Of a DNA stretch of 64,000 nt, positions 40,401 to 47,317 are shown one piece after another. The notes beneath the pieces are model-generated. The model ran no database searches, was not told the origin of the DNA, and worked only from the letters and a program-made list of their open reading frames with translations. Numbering within the stretch: the stretch's first letter is position 1; each line of letters opens with the position of its first letter. Source of the stretch: Bacillus atrophaeus (lineage in GTDB: Bacteria; Bacillota; Bacilli; Bacillales; Bacillaceae). Location of the stretch: the NCBI RefSeq assembly GCF_001584335.1, contig NZ_LSBB01000020.1:868001-932000 (forward strand), given 5' to 3'. The translations under genes and the position numbers were made by a program.

Positions 40401-42156
40401 TTCTGCTAAGAATCAAGACCGGCTTCAAGCGGTTGTTCAACAAATGCTTGGCTACGTAAAACAGCAAAATGAGCTTTCATTAAAGAATTACGCCTATACA
40501 CTGCAAGTCGGGCGTGAGGCGATGAATGATCGGCTGGCATTGGTGATCAGCAGTAGAGATGAATTGATTGCAGGATTACAAGATTGCTTGAAGGCTATGA
40601 AAGAAGAACGAAAGCCGCAGAGCGCTATCCCTGTTTTTACGGGGAATTCCAAAGAGGGCTTCTCAGATATCGGCACCTTGCTTGAAGGGACATTGGGAGA
40701 AGTTGTGATGCAGACTCTTTTGGCAGAAAATGATCTTGAAAAAATCGCTTTCTGCTGGACAAAAGGAGCGGAAATCCCATGGGAAAAACTCCAGCAAGGA
40801 AAAGGTGCACACAGAATTTCCTTGCCCGCTTACCCTTTTGAAAAACGAAAATGCTGGAACGGATTTAATAAAAAAGAGGAAAGTGCACGTGCTTTTTCAG
40901 ATGAGGGTGTACATGATCGTCAAGAAGGCAGCTTCATTCAAATTTTATCCGATCTATTAGGAATGACACCGGGGGAAATAAGCCCTCATACGCCTTTACA
41001 AGAATACGGGTTTGATTCTATCCTTTGCATCCAATTATTACAGCAATTGCAAACGGATATTGATCCTTCAGTCACTCTGGCTGAGCTGCAAGCATGTGAA
41101 ACCGTGCAGGATATGATGAATCTGATATCGGAAAAACAGGATCAATCATCGTCGGACCATCCGGGCAAGACCTTCCGCCGACAGTTTCCGGAATTGATCC
41201 AATTAAATGATAGTCAGCAGGGGCGTCCTGTATTTTGGTTTCACGGAGGAGTAGGCGGGGTCGAGATTTATCAGCAATTTGCGGGAAAAAGCCAGCGTCC
41301 TTTTTATGGAATTCAAGCCAGGGGGTTTATGACAAACCGTGATCCTTTACATGGAATCGAAGACATGGCTTCCTATTATATAGAGATCATCCGAGCTGTA
41401 CAGCCGGAGGGCCCTTATGACGTAGGCGGTTATTCCTTAGGCGGAGTGCTGGCTTATGAAATCACACGCCAGCTGCAAAAAACAGGACAAACGGTGAAAA
41501 GCATTGTCATGGTCGATTCTCCATACAGCACAGAATATAAAGAAGATAAGCCTGCTTTGAAAACATCAATGCTTCAAACAATAAATACGATGCTGGCATC
41601 GGTTGCTCAGCCGGAAAAGCTAACTGGCGTTCTCATCAGTCGTGAAGAAGTAAATGTAAACGCAGAAGATGAAGACTTTTTAAAAGAACTGATTGGTTTG
41701 GCAAGACAACGGGGATTGAACAAATCGGAAAAACAAATACGCACGCAGATTAAGCAAATTGTTAAAACTCAGCTCGCTTATGAAGTCGAGGAGTACACAG
41801 TGAAGCCGCTGCCTGATCCTGAAGCGTTAAAATGTTATTATTTCCGTAACAAAAGCAGGTCATTTCTTGGTGAATTAGACGTTTATTTCACCCTCTCTAA
41901 TGAAGAAATACCATTAGACCATGCAGGGTACTGGGAGGAGTGGGAGCGGCAGATTGCCCAATTCCATCTATTAGACGTCAATTCCTCCAATCATTTAATG
42001 ATGTTAACTGAACCCAAACCATCTAAAGCTATTCTAGAGTTTTGTGAAAAGCTATACTCAAACAGAGGTGTAGTAAACGCGAATTTTCTTAAGGCCTTCA
42101 GAAAAAAACTCGAAAACGCCAATGAAGAAAAAGCAGATGAACTGGTGAAGCGTTGA
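34432..42156 (+). CDS. pksR: Bacillaene trans-AT polyketide synthase PksR (BaeR), terminal module with thioesterase
   Basis: A 2574-residue protein (B. subtilis PksR is about 2540) starting 15 bases after pksN behind an AAGGAGG site. Order: C-methyltransferase ~90–400 (LEIGAGTGG near 165), ACP (Ser416), KS ~537–960 with Cys710 but Ala844 where the HGTGT His should be (KS0), a DH-fold domain ~1140–1420, ACP (GITSS, Ser1464), KS ~1550–1980 (Cys1702; HGIAS in place of HGTGT), ACP (Ser2196) and thioesterase ~2245–2560 (GYSLGG, Ser2335; candidate His2521). The DH-fold domain keeps His1161 but has Lys1165 and Ile1170 for the Gly and Pro, and Asn1325 for the catalytic Asp. That is the signature of the trans-AT enoyl-isomerase family, which shifts a double bond. 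The thioesterase marks the end of the line and releases dihydrobacillaene. The N-terminal MT-ACP completes the last KS-DH-KR of PksN. Confidence 0.94.
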   Translation: MRNTEDILCKMLLAQLQSIGFFSETKSQPILQDFYGRWFEESLSILVRNHLLQQAGDAYVPTQSIENLNVLWKEWDENKAALLQDSNMKAMVVLVETALRALPDILTGKVSATDILFPDSSMDLVEGVYKNNQVADYFNDVLAGTVSAFMQERLKQEPGAKVRMLEIGAGTGGTSASVFEKLKVYQSHVKEYCYTDLSKAFLMHAEKEYGPENPYLTYKVFNVEENVAEQGIEAGKYDVVIAANVLHATKNIRQTLRNAKAVLKKNGLLLLNEINSHNLYSHLTFGLLEGWWLYEDPELRIPGCPGLYPEMWQKVLEGEGFRYVSFMAEESHQLGQQIVAAESDGVVRQKQPIEHEKQEVQQQKADHPQEKTEDPEEESITAQTIQFVKETLAKSIKLSPERITTDTTFEKYGIDSILQVNFIRELEKLTGDLPKTILFEHTNIQELVDYLLTQHAEKLKKSLTIEKKEPARMEAPIPTESSNPALPFAHKTRRFANERKIIRTPQAAKTNTAPFETAGKEQAGGSKEELSAHSSSEDIAIIGISGRYPMSDNLEELWEHLKAGDNCITESPESRWRTSLIKTLSKDPLRKSDKKLYGGFLKDIDKFDHHLFEVNEKQVMEMTPELRLFLETVWETFESGGYSQSKVSELHDTETGVGVFLGNMYNQYFWNIPSLEQAVLSSNGGDWHIANRVSHFFNLTGPSMAISSACSSSLSAIHLACESLKQKSCSMAIAGGVNLTLDLSKYDSLERANLLENGNQSKSFGAGTGLIPGEGVGAVLLKPLSKAIEDQDHIYGVIKSSFANHSGGRQMYTAPDPKQQAKLIAKSIQQSGIDPETIGYIESAANGSALGDPIEVIALTNAFSQYTDKKQFCAMGSVKSNLGHLEAASGVSQLTKVLLQMKKETLVPTINASPVNPNIHLEKTAFYLQKQAEPWHRLKDPETGKTLPRRSMINSFGAGGAYANLIVEEYIGAAPEKTATSYQQEYLAVFSAKTKWSLLSYLEKMCVYLEKNVSADIGTVVRSLHRINHHLEHRTAFTVSSVQELIEKLKIFQKSKESSIYEGIYTSFDLQPGAVLADVETKDTRKLAQEWAAGAAIQFDQMDQGSGSDWIDLPHYAFDHQAAFYFDEPIQYGRNADVACKEKYYAVHDSYVYDEPYVKGHVFNKEHVLIGATYGSLAIDAFFEMFPEANSGRISKLNYVTPVAVKEGQTIDLKAEAFQKENATDVQMLYRDHTSDSWKLAASGQCQKGLFQTKKINIESIKHSFTELHHIDQMYSSGKGVVEWGEVFKTITRLYKGNDAILAKVRLDQNAEKIHRYAVSPLITNSAYLAMLSLLEQLDIEGSFLPFGINEIEFNRNTRMEECWLLITLVKSSGEMLMFDVDVINEASETVLHYSGYSLKRFRLTDQESKKKEHAVSYEKQADNPNHLMDRICNYVTDKLAVIIDDPMKLSLAKVNVMDLGITSSQLIALTREIESETKIELQPTLFFEYPTVQELTVFFAKEHKRSFIQLFGDTKQQKKSFDMNENKVKHIQAHDRQTKETTAPAAEGIAIIGMSGQFPKANNVTEFWDNLARGRNCVSEIPEERWDWREYGGNSKEEKTSLQWGGFIEGIGEFDPLFFGISPKEAASMDPQEFLLLTHTWKAMEDAGITGQTLSDRPTGVFIAAGNSDNTNAAMIPSLIPNRISYALNLRGPSEYYEAACSSALVALHRAIQSIRNNECEQAIVGAVNLLLSPKGFIGFDSMGYLSEDGKAKSFQAEANGFVRSEGAGVLLIKPLRKAIEDSDHIYTVIKGTGVSHGGRGMSLHAPNPNGMKDAMLKAYQGSKVDPKTVTYIEAHGIASPLADAIEINALKSGYKQLETEHIQELQEETPCYISSLKPCIGHGELVSGMAALMKVSMAMQHATIPGIPGFTSPNDQVSTDGSRFLLTEENHKWEERKDHAGRLIPRRASINSYGFGGVNAHVVLEEYIPSHRESPADETVNEPQIVVLSAKNQDRLQAVVQQMLGYVKQQNELSLKNYAYTLQVGREAMNDRLALVISSRDELIAGLQDCLKAMKEERKPQSAIPVFTGNSKEGFSDIGTLLEGTLGEVVMQTLLAENDLEKIAFCWTKGAEIPWEKLQQGKGAHRISLPAYPFEKRKCWNGFNKKEESARAFSDEGVHDRQEGSFIQILSDLLGMTPGEISPHTPLQEYGFDSILCIQLLQQLQTDIDPSVTLAELQACETVQDMMNLISEKQDQSSSDHPGKTFRRQFPELIQLNDSQQGRPVFWFHGGVGGVEIYQQFAGKSQRPFYGIQARGFMTNRDPLHGIEDMASYYIEIIRAVQPEGPYDVGGYSLGGVLAYEITRQLQKTGQTVKSIVMVDSPYSTEYKEDKPALKTSMLQTINTMLASVAQPEKLTGVLISREEVNVNAEDEDFLKELIGLARQRGLNKSEKQIRTQIKQIVKTQLAYEVEEYTVKPLPDPEALKCYYFRNKSRSFLGELDVYFTLSNEEIPLDHAGYWEEWERQIAQFHLLDVNSSNHLMMLTEPKPSKAILEFCEKLYSNRGVVNANFLKAFRKKLENANEEKADELVKR

Positions 42157-42173
42157 GGAAGGAATGACTATAT

Positions 42174-42202
42174 AAAAAACCCCCTTTTAAAGGGGGTTTT
42201 TT
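42174..42202. terminator. Bidirectional intrinsic terminator between pksR and pksS
   Basis: A perfect A6-C5-T3/A3-G5-T6 type palindrome lies in the 88-bp gap between two convergent stops. It has a U-tract on either strand, so it can end both the polyketide synthase operon and the P450 transcript. Confidence 0.92.
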
Positions 42203-42244
42203 CAATGGCTTATCCCATGAAAATGGACAAGACGGATGTTTGCA

Positions 42245-43501
42245 TTAGCTGTGGCGGGAAAGCGAGTTTTTCTTTGCAAGTGAAACAGGCAGGCTTTCTA
42301 GCCCTCTTAAAAAGGCATTTTTTCTCCATTTCATTTCATCAGATGCAACTGCAAGCTCGATATACGGAAACCGTTTAAGAAGCGCATTAAAGGCAATTTG
42401 GCCTTCCAATCTGGCAAGCGGGGCCCCTAAACAGAAATGAATGCCAAAGCCGAAAGAGATATGCCGATTCGGAGACCTTGAAATATCGAATTTTTCTGGA
42501 TTTTCAAAACGCTTAGGATCGCGATTGGCAGAGCCAATGCCTATAAAAATCATATCTCCTCTTTTTATAGAATGGCTTTTTATAGAATGGCCTTGGTATG
42601 TGAAGTCCTCGAGTGCCCACCGATTCGCCATCATGACTACCGGAGCGGTATATCGCAGCAGCTCTTCTACCGCCGTGTCTATCATGTCGGGATGCTGTTT
42701 TAACTTCTCCAATTCCTCTCTGTGCTGGAGCAAGGCGAGGGTGCCCGATCCAAGCAGGTTGACGGTCGTTTCAAGGCCGGCCACAATCAACAAGAACAGC
42801 ATCGAGTAAAGCTCTTTTTCGCTTAACTTGTGCCCATCCTCTTCAGCATGCACCAGTTTGCTGATCATATCGTCTTTCGGGTGTATCCTTCTTTCTTGTA
42901 TCAGCTTGCCGATATAGTCCTTAAATTCTCTGAGTGATTGGTTAGTCTTCTCCTGGTTACCCTCTGAAGTGTCTACCATGGCGTTGGTCCATACCTGAAA
43001 TTGTGAACGATCCTCCTCCGGTATTCCCATCATTTCAGAAATCACAATAAAAGGTAATGGAGACGCAAATGATTTCATAATATCCGGTTCATTCTCTTTT
43101 TCCATGTCATCTAATAAACGTTCAGTTATTTGTTCGATGCTGGTACGCAAATTTTCGATGATGCGGGGGGTAAAAGCTTGGTGAACCAATGACCTTAAAC
43201 GAGTATGATCAGGCGTATCCTTTGCCAGCATATGATCTGATACAAAGTCGATATCATCGCTTACATTAAGCTTCTTAATCTGTTCTTTGCTCATCACATT
43301 TTTTACGTCTCTGGTAATTCGATTGTCCTTTAGAAATGCCATACAATCATCGTAACGAGTAATTAACCACGCCCGATATGTAACGCCGAAACGGTGTAAT
43401 TCGAAGTGATGAATAGGGTCGTGCTCTCTAAAATGGCCCAAAACTGTAAAAGGATTTTCGTGAAACTCTGAAGAATGCGCATTAAAAACCAATTTTTCCA
43501 T
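42245..43501 (-). CDS. pksS: Cytochrome P450 PksS (BaeS), bacillaene-finishing desaturase
   Basis: A 418-residue bacterial class I type P450. Visible signatures are the I-helix AGLETT, the ExxR motif EELLR, and the heme-binding loop FGFGIHFCLG with Cys357. No membrane anchor is seen, so it is soluble and needs a separate ferredoxin/reductase that is not in this window. PksS converts dihydrobacillaene to bacillaene in B. subtilis (established for the family); position next to pksR supports the same role. It is convergent to the synthase genes, with an AGGAG site before the ATG. It is somewhat longer than the ~405-residue B. subtilis protein; part of the excess is an exact 15-bp in-frame duplication that doubles a Ser-Ile-Lys-Xaa-His-like stretch ahead of the GDMIFIG strand. 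The heme motifs are intact, so the gene is probably functional. Confidence 0.9.
   Translation of the reverse strand: MEKLVFNAHSSEFHENPFTVLGHFREHDPIHHFELHRFGVTYRAWLITRYDDCMAFLKDNRITRDVKNVMSKEQIKKLNVSDDIDFVSDHMLAKDTPDHTRLRSLVHQAFTPRIIENLRTSIEQITERLLDDMEKENEPDIMKSFASPLPFIVISEMMGIPEEDRSQFQVWTNAMVDTSEGNQEKTNQSLREFKDYIGKLIQERRIHPKDDMISKLVHAEEDGHKLSEKELYSMLFLLIVAGLETTVNLLGSGTLALLQHREELEKLKQHPDMIDTAVEELLRYTAPVVMMANRWALEDFTYQGHSIKSHSIKRGDMIFIGIGSANRDPKRFENPEKFDISRSPNRHISFGFGIHFCLGAPLARLEGQIAFNALLKRFPYIELAVASDEMKWRKNAFLRGLESLPVSLAKKNSLSRHS
42561..42590 (+). repeat. 15-bp perfect tandem duplication inside pksS
   Basis: CTTTTTATAGAATGG occurs twice back to back (42561–42575 and 42576–42590). Being a multiple of three it keeps the frame, adding five residues (HSIKS-HSIKR on the coding strand) in the loop before the strand that leads to the SANRDP segment. 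It is typical of replication slippage. Confidence 0.95.
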
Positions 43502-43771
43502 CTGAATTCTCCTCGCCTTTCATTTTAAAAGACACTCAAAACAAAATGATATCATTCGGTATCAGACCAAATATCCCATGTGAGCCTTACGCATGTCCCG
43601 CATCGGCACGGACAGGTATAGGCATATGACCCCCTTACTAAAGTCACATATCGTTCAGGCTGTTGAAAACCTTGGACAGCCCGTTATGTTTAAAACTATA
43701 TATCTATTTAAGAGGGCATTCAATAGTTTGTTTCAAAAAAATGACTGCGCATCCATTTTAATATAACACCA
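43502..43771. other. Intergenic region upstream of pksS
   Basis: No ORF with a plausible start and ribosome site is visible. A perfect 12-bp palindrome, AATGATATCATT (43545–43556), lies about 45 bases upstream of the pksS start and could be an operator or chance AT-rich symmetry. No convincing −35/−10 pair was identified. The rest is featureless. Confidence 0.4.
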
Positions 43772-43807
43772 TAAAAAGAAGCGCCTTTGAAAGTAATCAA
43801 AGACGCC
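43772..43807 (-). terminator. Intrinsic terminator after ymzB
   Basis: A 10-bp stem (43781–43790 with 43797–43806, one mismatch) is followed on the minus strand by a T-rich tract. It lies 20 bases past the ymzB stop. Confidence 0.8.
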
Positions 43808-43827
43808 AATAAGGCAGGGGAAAGATG

Positions 43828-44187
43828 TCAGTTCTGTTGAATATCAATGGTATAGACTGCGCGATCTGTCAAAACCTTCAGTCCTCCGTTTTCCTGATGA
43901 ATGTGAATACTACCCGATAAAGGGATCTCATAAGCATTTTCTGGGAGCGGCACGTTGCCTTCTTCAGTAAAAGTAGTTCCTTTTCCTTCGAGGACCAGTT
44001 CATCATTTGCTACGTAGTCATCAGGATGCTTAGTGCTGCGTATGGCCACTTCATTAAGGTGAAGAACAATCTGATCCAAATCTGAAATCTCGTCTTGGTT
44101 ATTGGTCAGCTCGCCTTTTCTAATATCAAGCGTCTGTCCAATCTGCGCTTTCAGCCATTCGGAAAGCTCAGTGCTAGTGAGTGTCAT
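43828..44187 (-). CDS. ymzB: YmzB-like conserved hypothetical protein
   Basis: A 119-residue acidic soluble protein with no signal peptide or membrane segment. The ATG follows AAGGAGG at good spacing, and the gene has its own downstream terminator, so it is a real monocistronic gene. I recognise it as YmzB mainly from its position between pksS and aprX and from its size; no domain of known function is evident. The C-terminal half alternates hydrophobic and polar residues (GSIHIHQENGGLKVLTDRAV), suggesting a small beta-rich fold. Function unknown. Confidence 0.7.
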   Translation of the reverse strand: MTLTSTELSEWLKAQIGQTLDIRKGELTNNQDEISDLDQIVLHLNEVAIRSTKHPDDYVANDELVLEGKGTTFTEEGNVPLPENAYEIPLSGSIHIHQENGGLKVLTDRAVYTIDIQQN

Positions 44188-44323
44188 CAGCGATTCCTCC
44201 TTTTTATCTATACGATACTATTCCCAATTATTTTGCGTTTTACACGAAATAGATGCCTGATGAGGCTCAGAATAACCGCTCTAATAGAACCTAAATATGT
44301 AATGTTTACGGACAGCTCCTTTG

Positions 44324-44372
44324 AAAAAATAAAAAACACTGCTAAACCTGTCTTTATAGATTCAGCAGTGTG
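44324..44372 (-). terminator. Intrinsic terminator after aprX
   Basis: A hairpin with stem AACACTGCT/AGCAGTGT (arms around 44335–44343 and 44364–44371) is followed on the minus strand by an interrupted T tract. It begins about 20 bases past the aprX stop. Confidence 0.85.
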
Positions 44373-44392
44373 TAATAGCTTATGATGAAAGG

Positions 44393-45721
44393 TTATTCGC
44401 CGGGAATGGAATTCTCTGCATTTACAGCGCCGGCACCGTAAATATTCGGATCATTGTCCGACCATTTATCTGCGCCGTTTTTGAGAAGTTCTTTTACTTC
44501 ATCAGGGGTAAGTTCCGGATTGTGTTCGAGGATTAAAGCGGCAATTCCCGCGCAAATCGGTGTTGCCATAGAAGTCCCTGACATTGTAAAATACTGCGTC
44601 CCCACACGGCTCGACTTTTGCAGCTTATCGATATATGACCGCGGGGAGCGGAGGGAGACAATATTGACACCGGGCGCCAAAATATCGGGCTTTTCTTTTC
44701 CGTAGACCGTTGGTCCGCGGCTTGAGAAGGAAGCGACAATATCATCTTCACGGCTCACCGTATCATTATCGTCCAATGCGCCGACTGTAATGACTTTTTC
44801 GCTTACACCCGGACTTGAAATGGTCTGTGGATCAGGTCCTGAGTTTCCGGCGGCGACACAAACCACAATGCCTGCGTTCCATGCTTCTTCCACTGCTTTG
44901 ACTAAAGGATCATCAAGCTCATTATCGTAGCGGAGCGCTTCACCGCCAAGGGACATACTGATGATACGAATCGGTTCATCAGGGTTGTCTTCATTATACT
45001 GGATACACCATTCCACACCCTCAATGATTGCCGCTAACGTACCTGATCCTTGCTTATTTAACACTTTAACGCCAATTAGGTTGGCCTCAGGAGCCGGGCC
45101 GCGGTACTGGCCTGAAGAAGATGCGCCGCTGCTTGCAACATCACCCGCGCAATGGGTGCCGTGGCCATTATCATCATATGGATCGGTCTTTTGATTGACA
45201 AAATCGGCAAATCCTTTTATTCTGCCCTCTAAATCAGGATGCTCATAAATTCCGGTATCTACTATAGCAACGGTGACGCCTTTTCCGGTCAATGCTTGAT
45301 TGTTTCTGATGACTTCTTTCGCATGGCTGGCTTCAGTTGCTGTGTCAAGAAGCGCTTTAACCTCACGATTTAAATAAACTTTGCGGATATCATTGCATTG
45401 AGAGAGAAGAGCATGTAGAGCTGAAGGCGTTACCTCTGCACTGCAGCAATTGATCTTGTGAAAGCGATGCTTTAATGTACAGCGTTTTTCATTTTGTAAA
45501 ATGTCTCCTGTCGCTTGATAACCCGTTTCATGACAGCCTTCCTCAAATTCTATGATCACTGACATCTTTTTTCGATTTCTCAATTTTGTCTCAAAAAATT
45601 GATGTAAAAAACACGGCGTCCATTTAAAAGGTTTGTATAGCTGCAAAACGTTCTCACGCAACGGCCAATCTAGCTTATGAGCGTTTGCCCTCACCATTTG
45701 TACCATAGAGTAACCAAACAT
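44393..45721 (-). CDS. aprX: Intracellular subtilisin-like serine protease AprX
   Basis: A peptidase S8 protein of 442 residues, or 443 if the preceding in-frame ATG at 45724 is used. I prefer the second ATG because AGGAGG then sits nine bases away, and AprX of B. subtilis is 442 residues. Counted from the upper Met, the triad is Asp156 (VDTGI), His188 (NGHGTHCAG) and Ser385 (SGTSMATP), with the oxyanion Asn in AAGNSGPD. No secretion signal is present, in line with AprX being described as a cytoplasmic protease of the stationary phase. About 130 residues precede the catalytic domain and may act as an inhibitory or folding segment. A Cys-Cys pair near residue 93 is unusual for subtilases. The gene is monocistronic. 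A LexA-type operator lies about 180 bases upstream in the shared divergent region and might also influence aprX. Confidence 0.93.
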   Translation of the reverse strand: MFGYSMVQMVRANAHKLDWPLRENVLQLYKPFKWTPCFLHQFFETKLRNRKKMSVIIEFEEGCHETGYQATGDILQNEKRCTLKHRFHKINCCSAEVTPSALHALLSQCNDIRKVYLNREVKALLDTATEASHAKEVIRNNQALTGKGVTVAIVDTGIYEHPDLEGRIKGFADFVNQKTDPYDDNGHGTHCAGDVASSGASSSGQYRGPAPEANLIGVKVLNKQGSGTLAAIIEGVEWCIQYNEDNPDEPIRIISMSLGGEALRYDNELDDPLVKAVEEAWNAGIVVCVAAGNSGPDPQTISSPGVSEKVITVGALDDNDTVSREDDIVASFSSRGPTVYGKEKPDILAPGVNIVSLRSPRSYIDKLQKSSRVGTQYFTMSGTSMATPICAGIAALILEHNPELTPDEVKELLKNGADKWSDNDPNIYGAGAVNAENSIPGE

Positions 45722-45895
45722 CATATGATTCCTCCTAATATGAGTTTCTCTGTATACTCTATGAATGGAGGGTCTCTTTTGTAAGTTTGATTGTCCTTCT
45801 TGGAAGCGGACAAGAGCGGTTTTTAATGGCTGATTTTCATGTCACAAGGAAAGAGTAAGCTGCCGGGCCGGAAGATAATGGTTCTAGTTTGAGGG

Positions 45896-45924
45896 TTGAA
45901 TAAGAACGTTTGTTCCTGTATGGT
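45896..45924 (+). promoter_or_regulatory. SigA-type promoter with LexA (DinR) box in the spacer, for the WYL mini gene
   Basis: −35 TTGAAT (45896–45901) and −10 TATGGT (45919–45924) are separated by exactly 17 bases. Between them AGAACGTTTGTTCC (45903–45916) matches the Bacillus SOS operator core GAAC-N4-GTTC, where bound LexA would block RNA polymerase. The start codon follows at 45954 behind AAGGAG. Confidence 0.7.
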
Positions 45925-45953
45925 AAGAGAAAAAAGAAGGAGCTAAAAAGCGC

Positions 45954-46184
45954 ATGAACATCCTGATAAAACGCTCTTTAGAAGATCAGGTTCCGATTGA
46001 TATAATATATATGAAAAAAGACGGTTCAATTTGTAAAAGAACCATTATTGTGAAACATCAAAACAGCCATGATATAAAAGCCTTCTGTTGCACCAAAAAA
46101 CAGATGAGAACGTTTCTTTTAGATTCCATCCTCTCTTGCGCGCCTGTTCAAAAAAAGAAGCAATTTCTTCGTTTTGCCAATTAA
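45954..46184 (+). CDS. Mini WYL-like protein, predicted SOS-controlled
   Basis: A 76-residue basic protein preceded by AAGGAG and followed at once by a terminator, so a complete single-gene unit. I do not recognise a gene name with confidence. Its sequence fits the core of a WYL domain: a basic helix, then IDIIYMKKDGSICKRTI (beta hairpin), IKAFC, and the typical KKQMRTF-LLDSI end. The Trp-Tyr-Leu triplet itself is not kept and there is no DNA-binding HTH. WYL domains bind nucleic acid or nucleotide ligands in transcription factors, and some respond to DNA damage (PafBC in actinobacteria). Together with the LexA-type box in its promoter, this suggests a role in the damage response; that is inference. 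It is divergent from aprX. Confidence 0.75.
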   Translation: MNILIKRSLEDQVPIDIIYMKKDGSICKRTIIVKHQNSHDIKAFCCTKKQMRTFLLDSILSCAPVQKKKQFLRFAN

Positions 46185-46185
46185 T

Positions 46186-46222
46186 ATAGGCTGTCGGTTA
46201 TAAATAGACAGCCTATTTATAA
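46186..46222 (+). terminator. Intrinsic terminator after the WYL mini gene
   Basis: A perfect 10-bp stem (ATAGGCTGTC at 46186–46195, GACAGCCTAT at 46207–46216) followed by TTATAA lies two bases past the stop codon. Confidence 0.8.
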
Positions 46223-46486
46223 AAATAGTTCCCATATATTTTTTAAAAACAGCCTGCTTTTCACCAAGAACCTAGGGAGTGTGGGTATTTATTCCTTTTC
46301 TTCATTTTTTATCCCAACTTTTTTCACTGTTATAAGCTGATAGACACCCCCAACTGTGACAATCAATTGATTTTTAGAAACCGGGAAATTTTTCACTGAT
46401 GATAACGGGTATACAATGGTAAGATAAAACCTATTGACTAAACCTCATATAATGAACCGTGCCATTCTTTTAGGAAGGAGACGAAC
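46223..46486. other. Intergenic region upstream of ymaC
   Basis: About 260 AT-rich bases without an ORF. A TATAAT hexamer (46448–46453) lies 34 bases before the ymaC start and may be its −10 box, but there is no good −35 at the usual distance. Nothing else was recognised. Confidence 0.35.
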
Positions 46487-47194
46487 ATGAGAAGAATCTT
46501 ACTTAATGTCATAATCATTGTAGCAATGGTCCTGTTAATAAGATGTGTTCATTATGCATCAGAACCGGAACCCTCGAATCAGCCTGATAAATATGCGGAC
46601 TTTAGAAGCTTAGAGGCGAATGAAAACCCCGAGGACTATAACATCGAATATAACGGGAAAAAAGGAAGCCGTGTATTAATTATGTCACCGCATGGAGGCA
46701 GAATTGAAGGCGGTGTAAGCGAGCTTGTCCGTTTTTTTGATATGGAATACTCTACATATCTTTTTGAAGGTTTAAAGTCACACGATAACCAGACGCTGCA
46801 CATTACCAGCACTAACTTTGATGAGCCGACAGCCGAGGAGAAAATCAAACAGCACCAATACATTATCGCCTTTCACGGATATAAAGGAGAAGATAAGAAC
46901 ACACTTGTAGGCGGAAGTGACCGCAAGCGGGCGAAAATGATTGTAAAAGCCCTTGAAAATAGCGGTTTTTCTGCAGAGTTGGCTTCCTCAAAGACCGGTC
47001 TGGCAGGACTGGATGCAAACAATATTAACAATCAAGGTAAAACGGGGCTGAGCATCCAGCTGGAGATCAGCAGGGAACAGAGAGAAGCATTTTTTGATGA
47101 TTTTAACTATAAGGAAAGAAAATATACCAAAACGACGGAATTTTATCGCTATGCCAGAGCGATCAGAAGAGTGATTGACGAGGAATATTCTTAA
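46487..47194 (+). CDS. ymaC: YmaC, poly-gamma-glutamate hydrolase family protein
   Basis: A 235-residue protein with an N-terminal hydrophobic helix (residues ~4–20, LLNVIIIVAMVLLIRCVHYA) that acts as signal or anchor; a Cys lies near its end. The mature part matches the zinc peptidase-like family of phage and Bacillus gamma-PGA hydrolases (PghP/YndL/YjqB type). The key signs are MSPHGGRIEGG, with the metal-binding His and Glu, and a later AFHGYKG with another His. It probably cuts poly-gamma-glutamate outside the cell or at the membrane; activity of this paralogue is inferred. The ATG follows AGGAAGGAG. B. subtilis YmaC is of similar length. The family is thought to derive from phage genes that breach PGA capsules. 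Confidence 0.85.
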   Translation: MRRILLNVIIIVAMVLLIRCVHYASEPEPSNQPDKYADFRSLEANENPEDYNIEYNGKKGSRVLIMSPHGGRIEGGVSELVRFFDMEYSTYLFEGLKSHDNQTLHITSTNFDEPTAEEKIKQHQYIIAFHGYKGEDKNTLVGGSDRKRAKMIVKALENSGFSAELASSKTGLAGLDANNINNQGKTGLSIQLEISREQREAFFDDFNYKERKYTKTTEFYRYARAIRRVIDEEYS

Positions 47195-47317
47195 GTATCG
47201 TCATTTTAGATGAAATAAATGGAACTTGTCCTCGGTGCGTACTTTATCAAGCAAAACAGAGGACAAATTTCAAAATCATCAGTAGACTGAAAAAAGAAAC
47301 AAAAAGGAGGATACAGC
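47195..47317. promoter_or_regulatory. ymaC–ymaD intergenic region with an inverted repeat
   Basis: TTGTCCTC (47226–47233) and GAGGACAA (47259–47266) form an 8-bp inverted repeat with a 25-base loop. There is no T tract after it, so it is not a standard terminator; it could be an operator or RNA hairpin ahead of ymaD. The AAGGAGG of ymaD lies at the end of the region. Confidence 0.35.

Noticed and set aside
1..42156. Absence of AT domains in all PKS modules as a defect
   Set aside because: Expected for trans-AT synthases, where separate acyltransferases outside this window load the ACPs.
43545..43556. AATGATATCATT palindrome upstream of pksS as a defined operator
   Set aside because: Perfect but short and AT-rich, with no clear promoter next to it; not enough to name a regulator.
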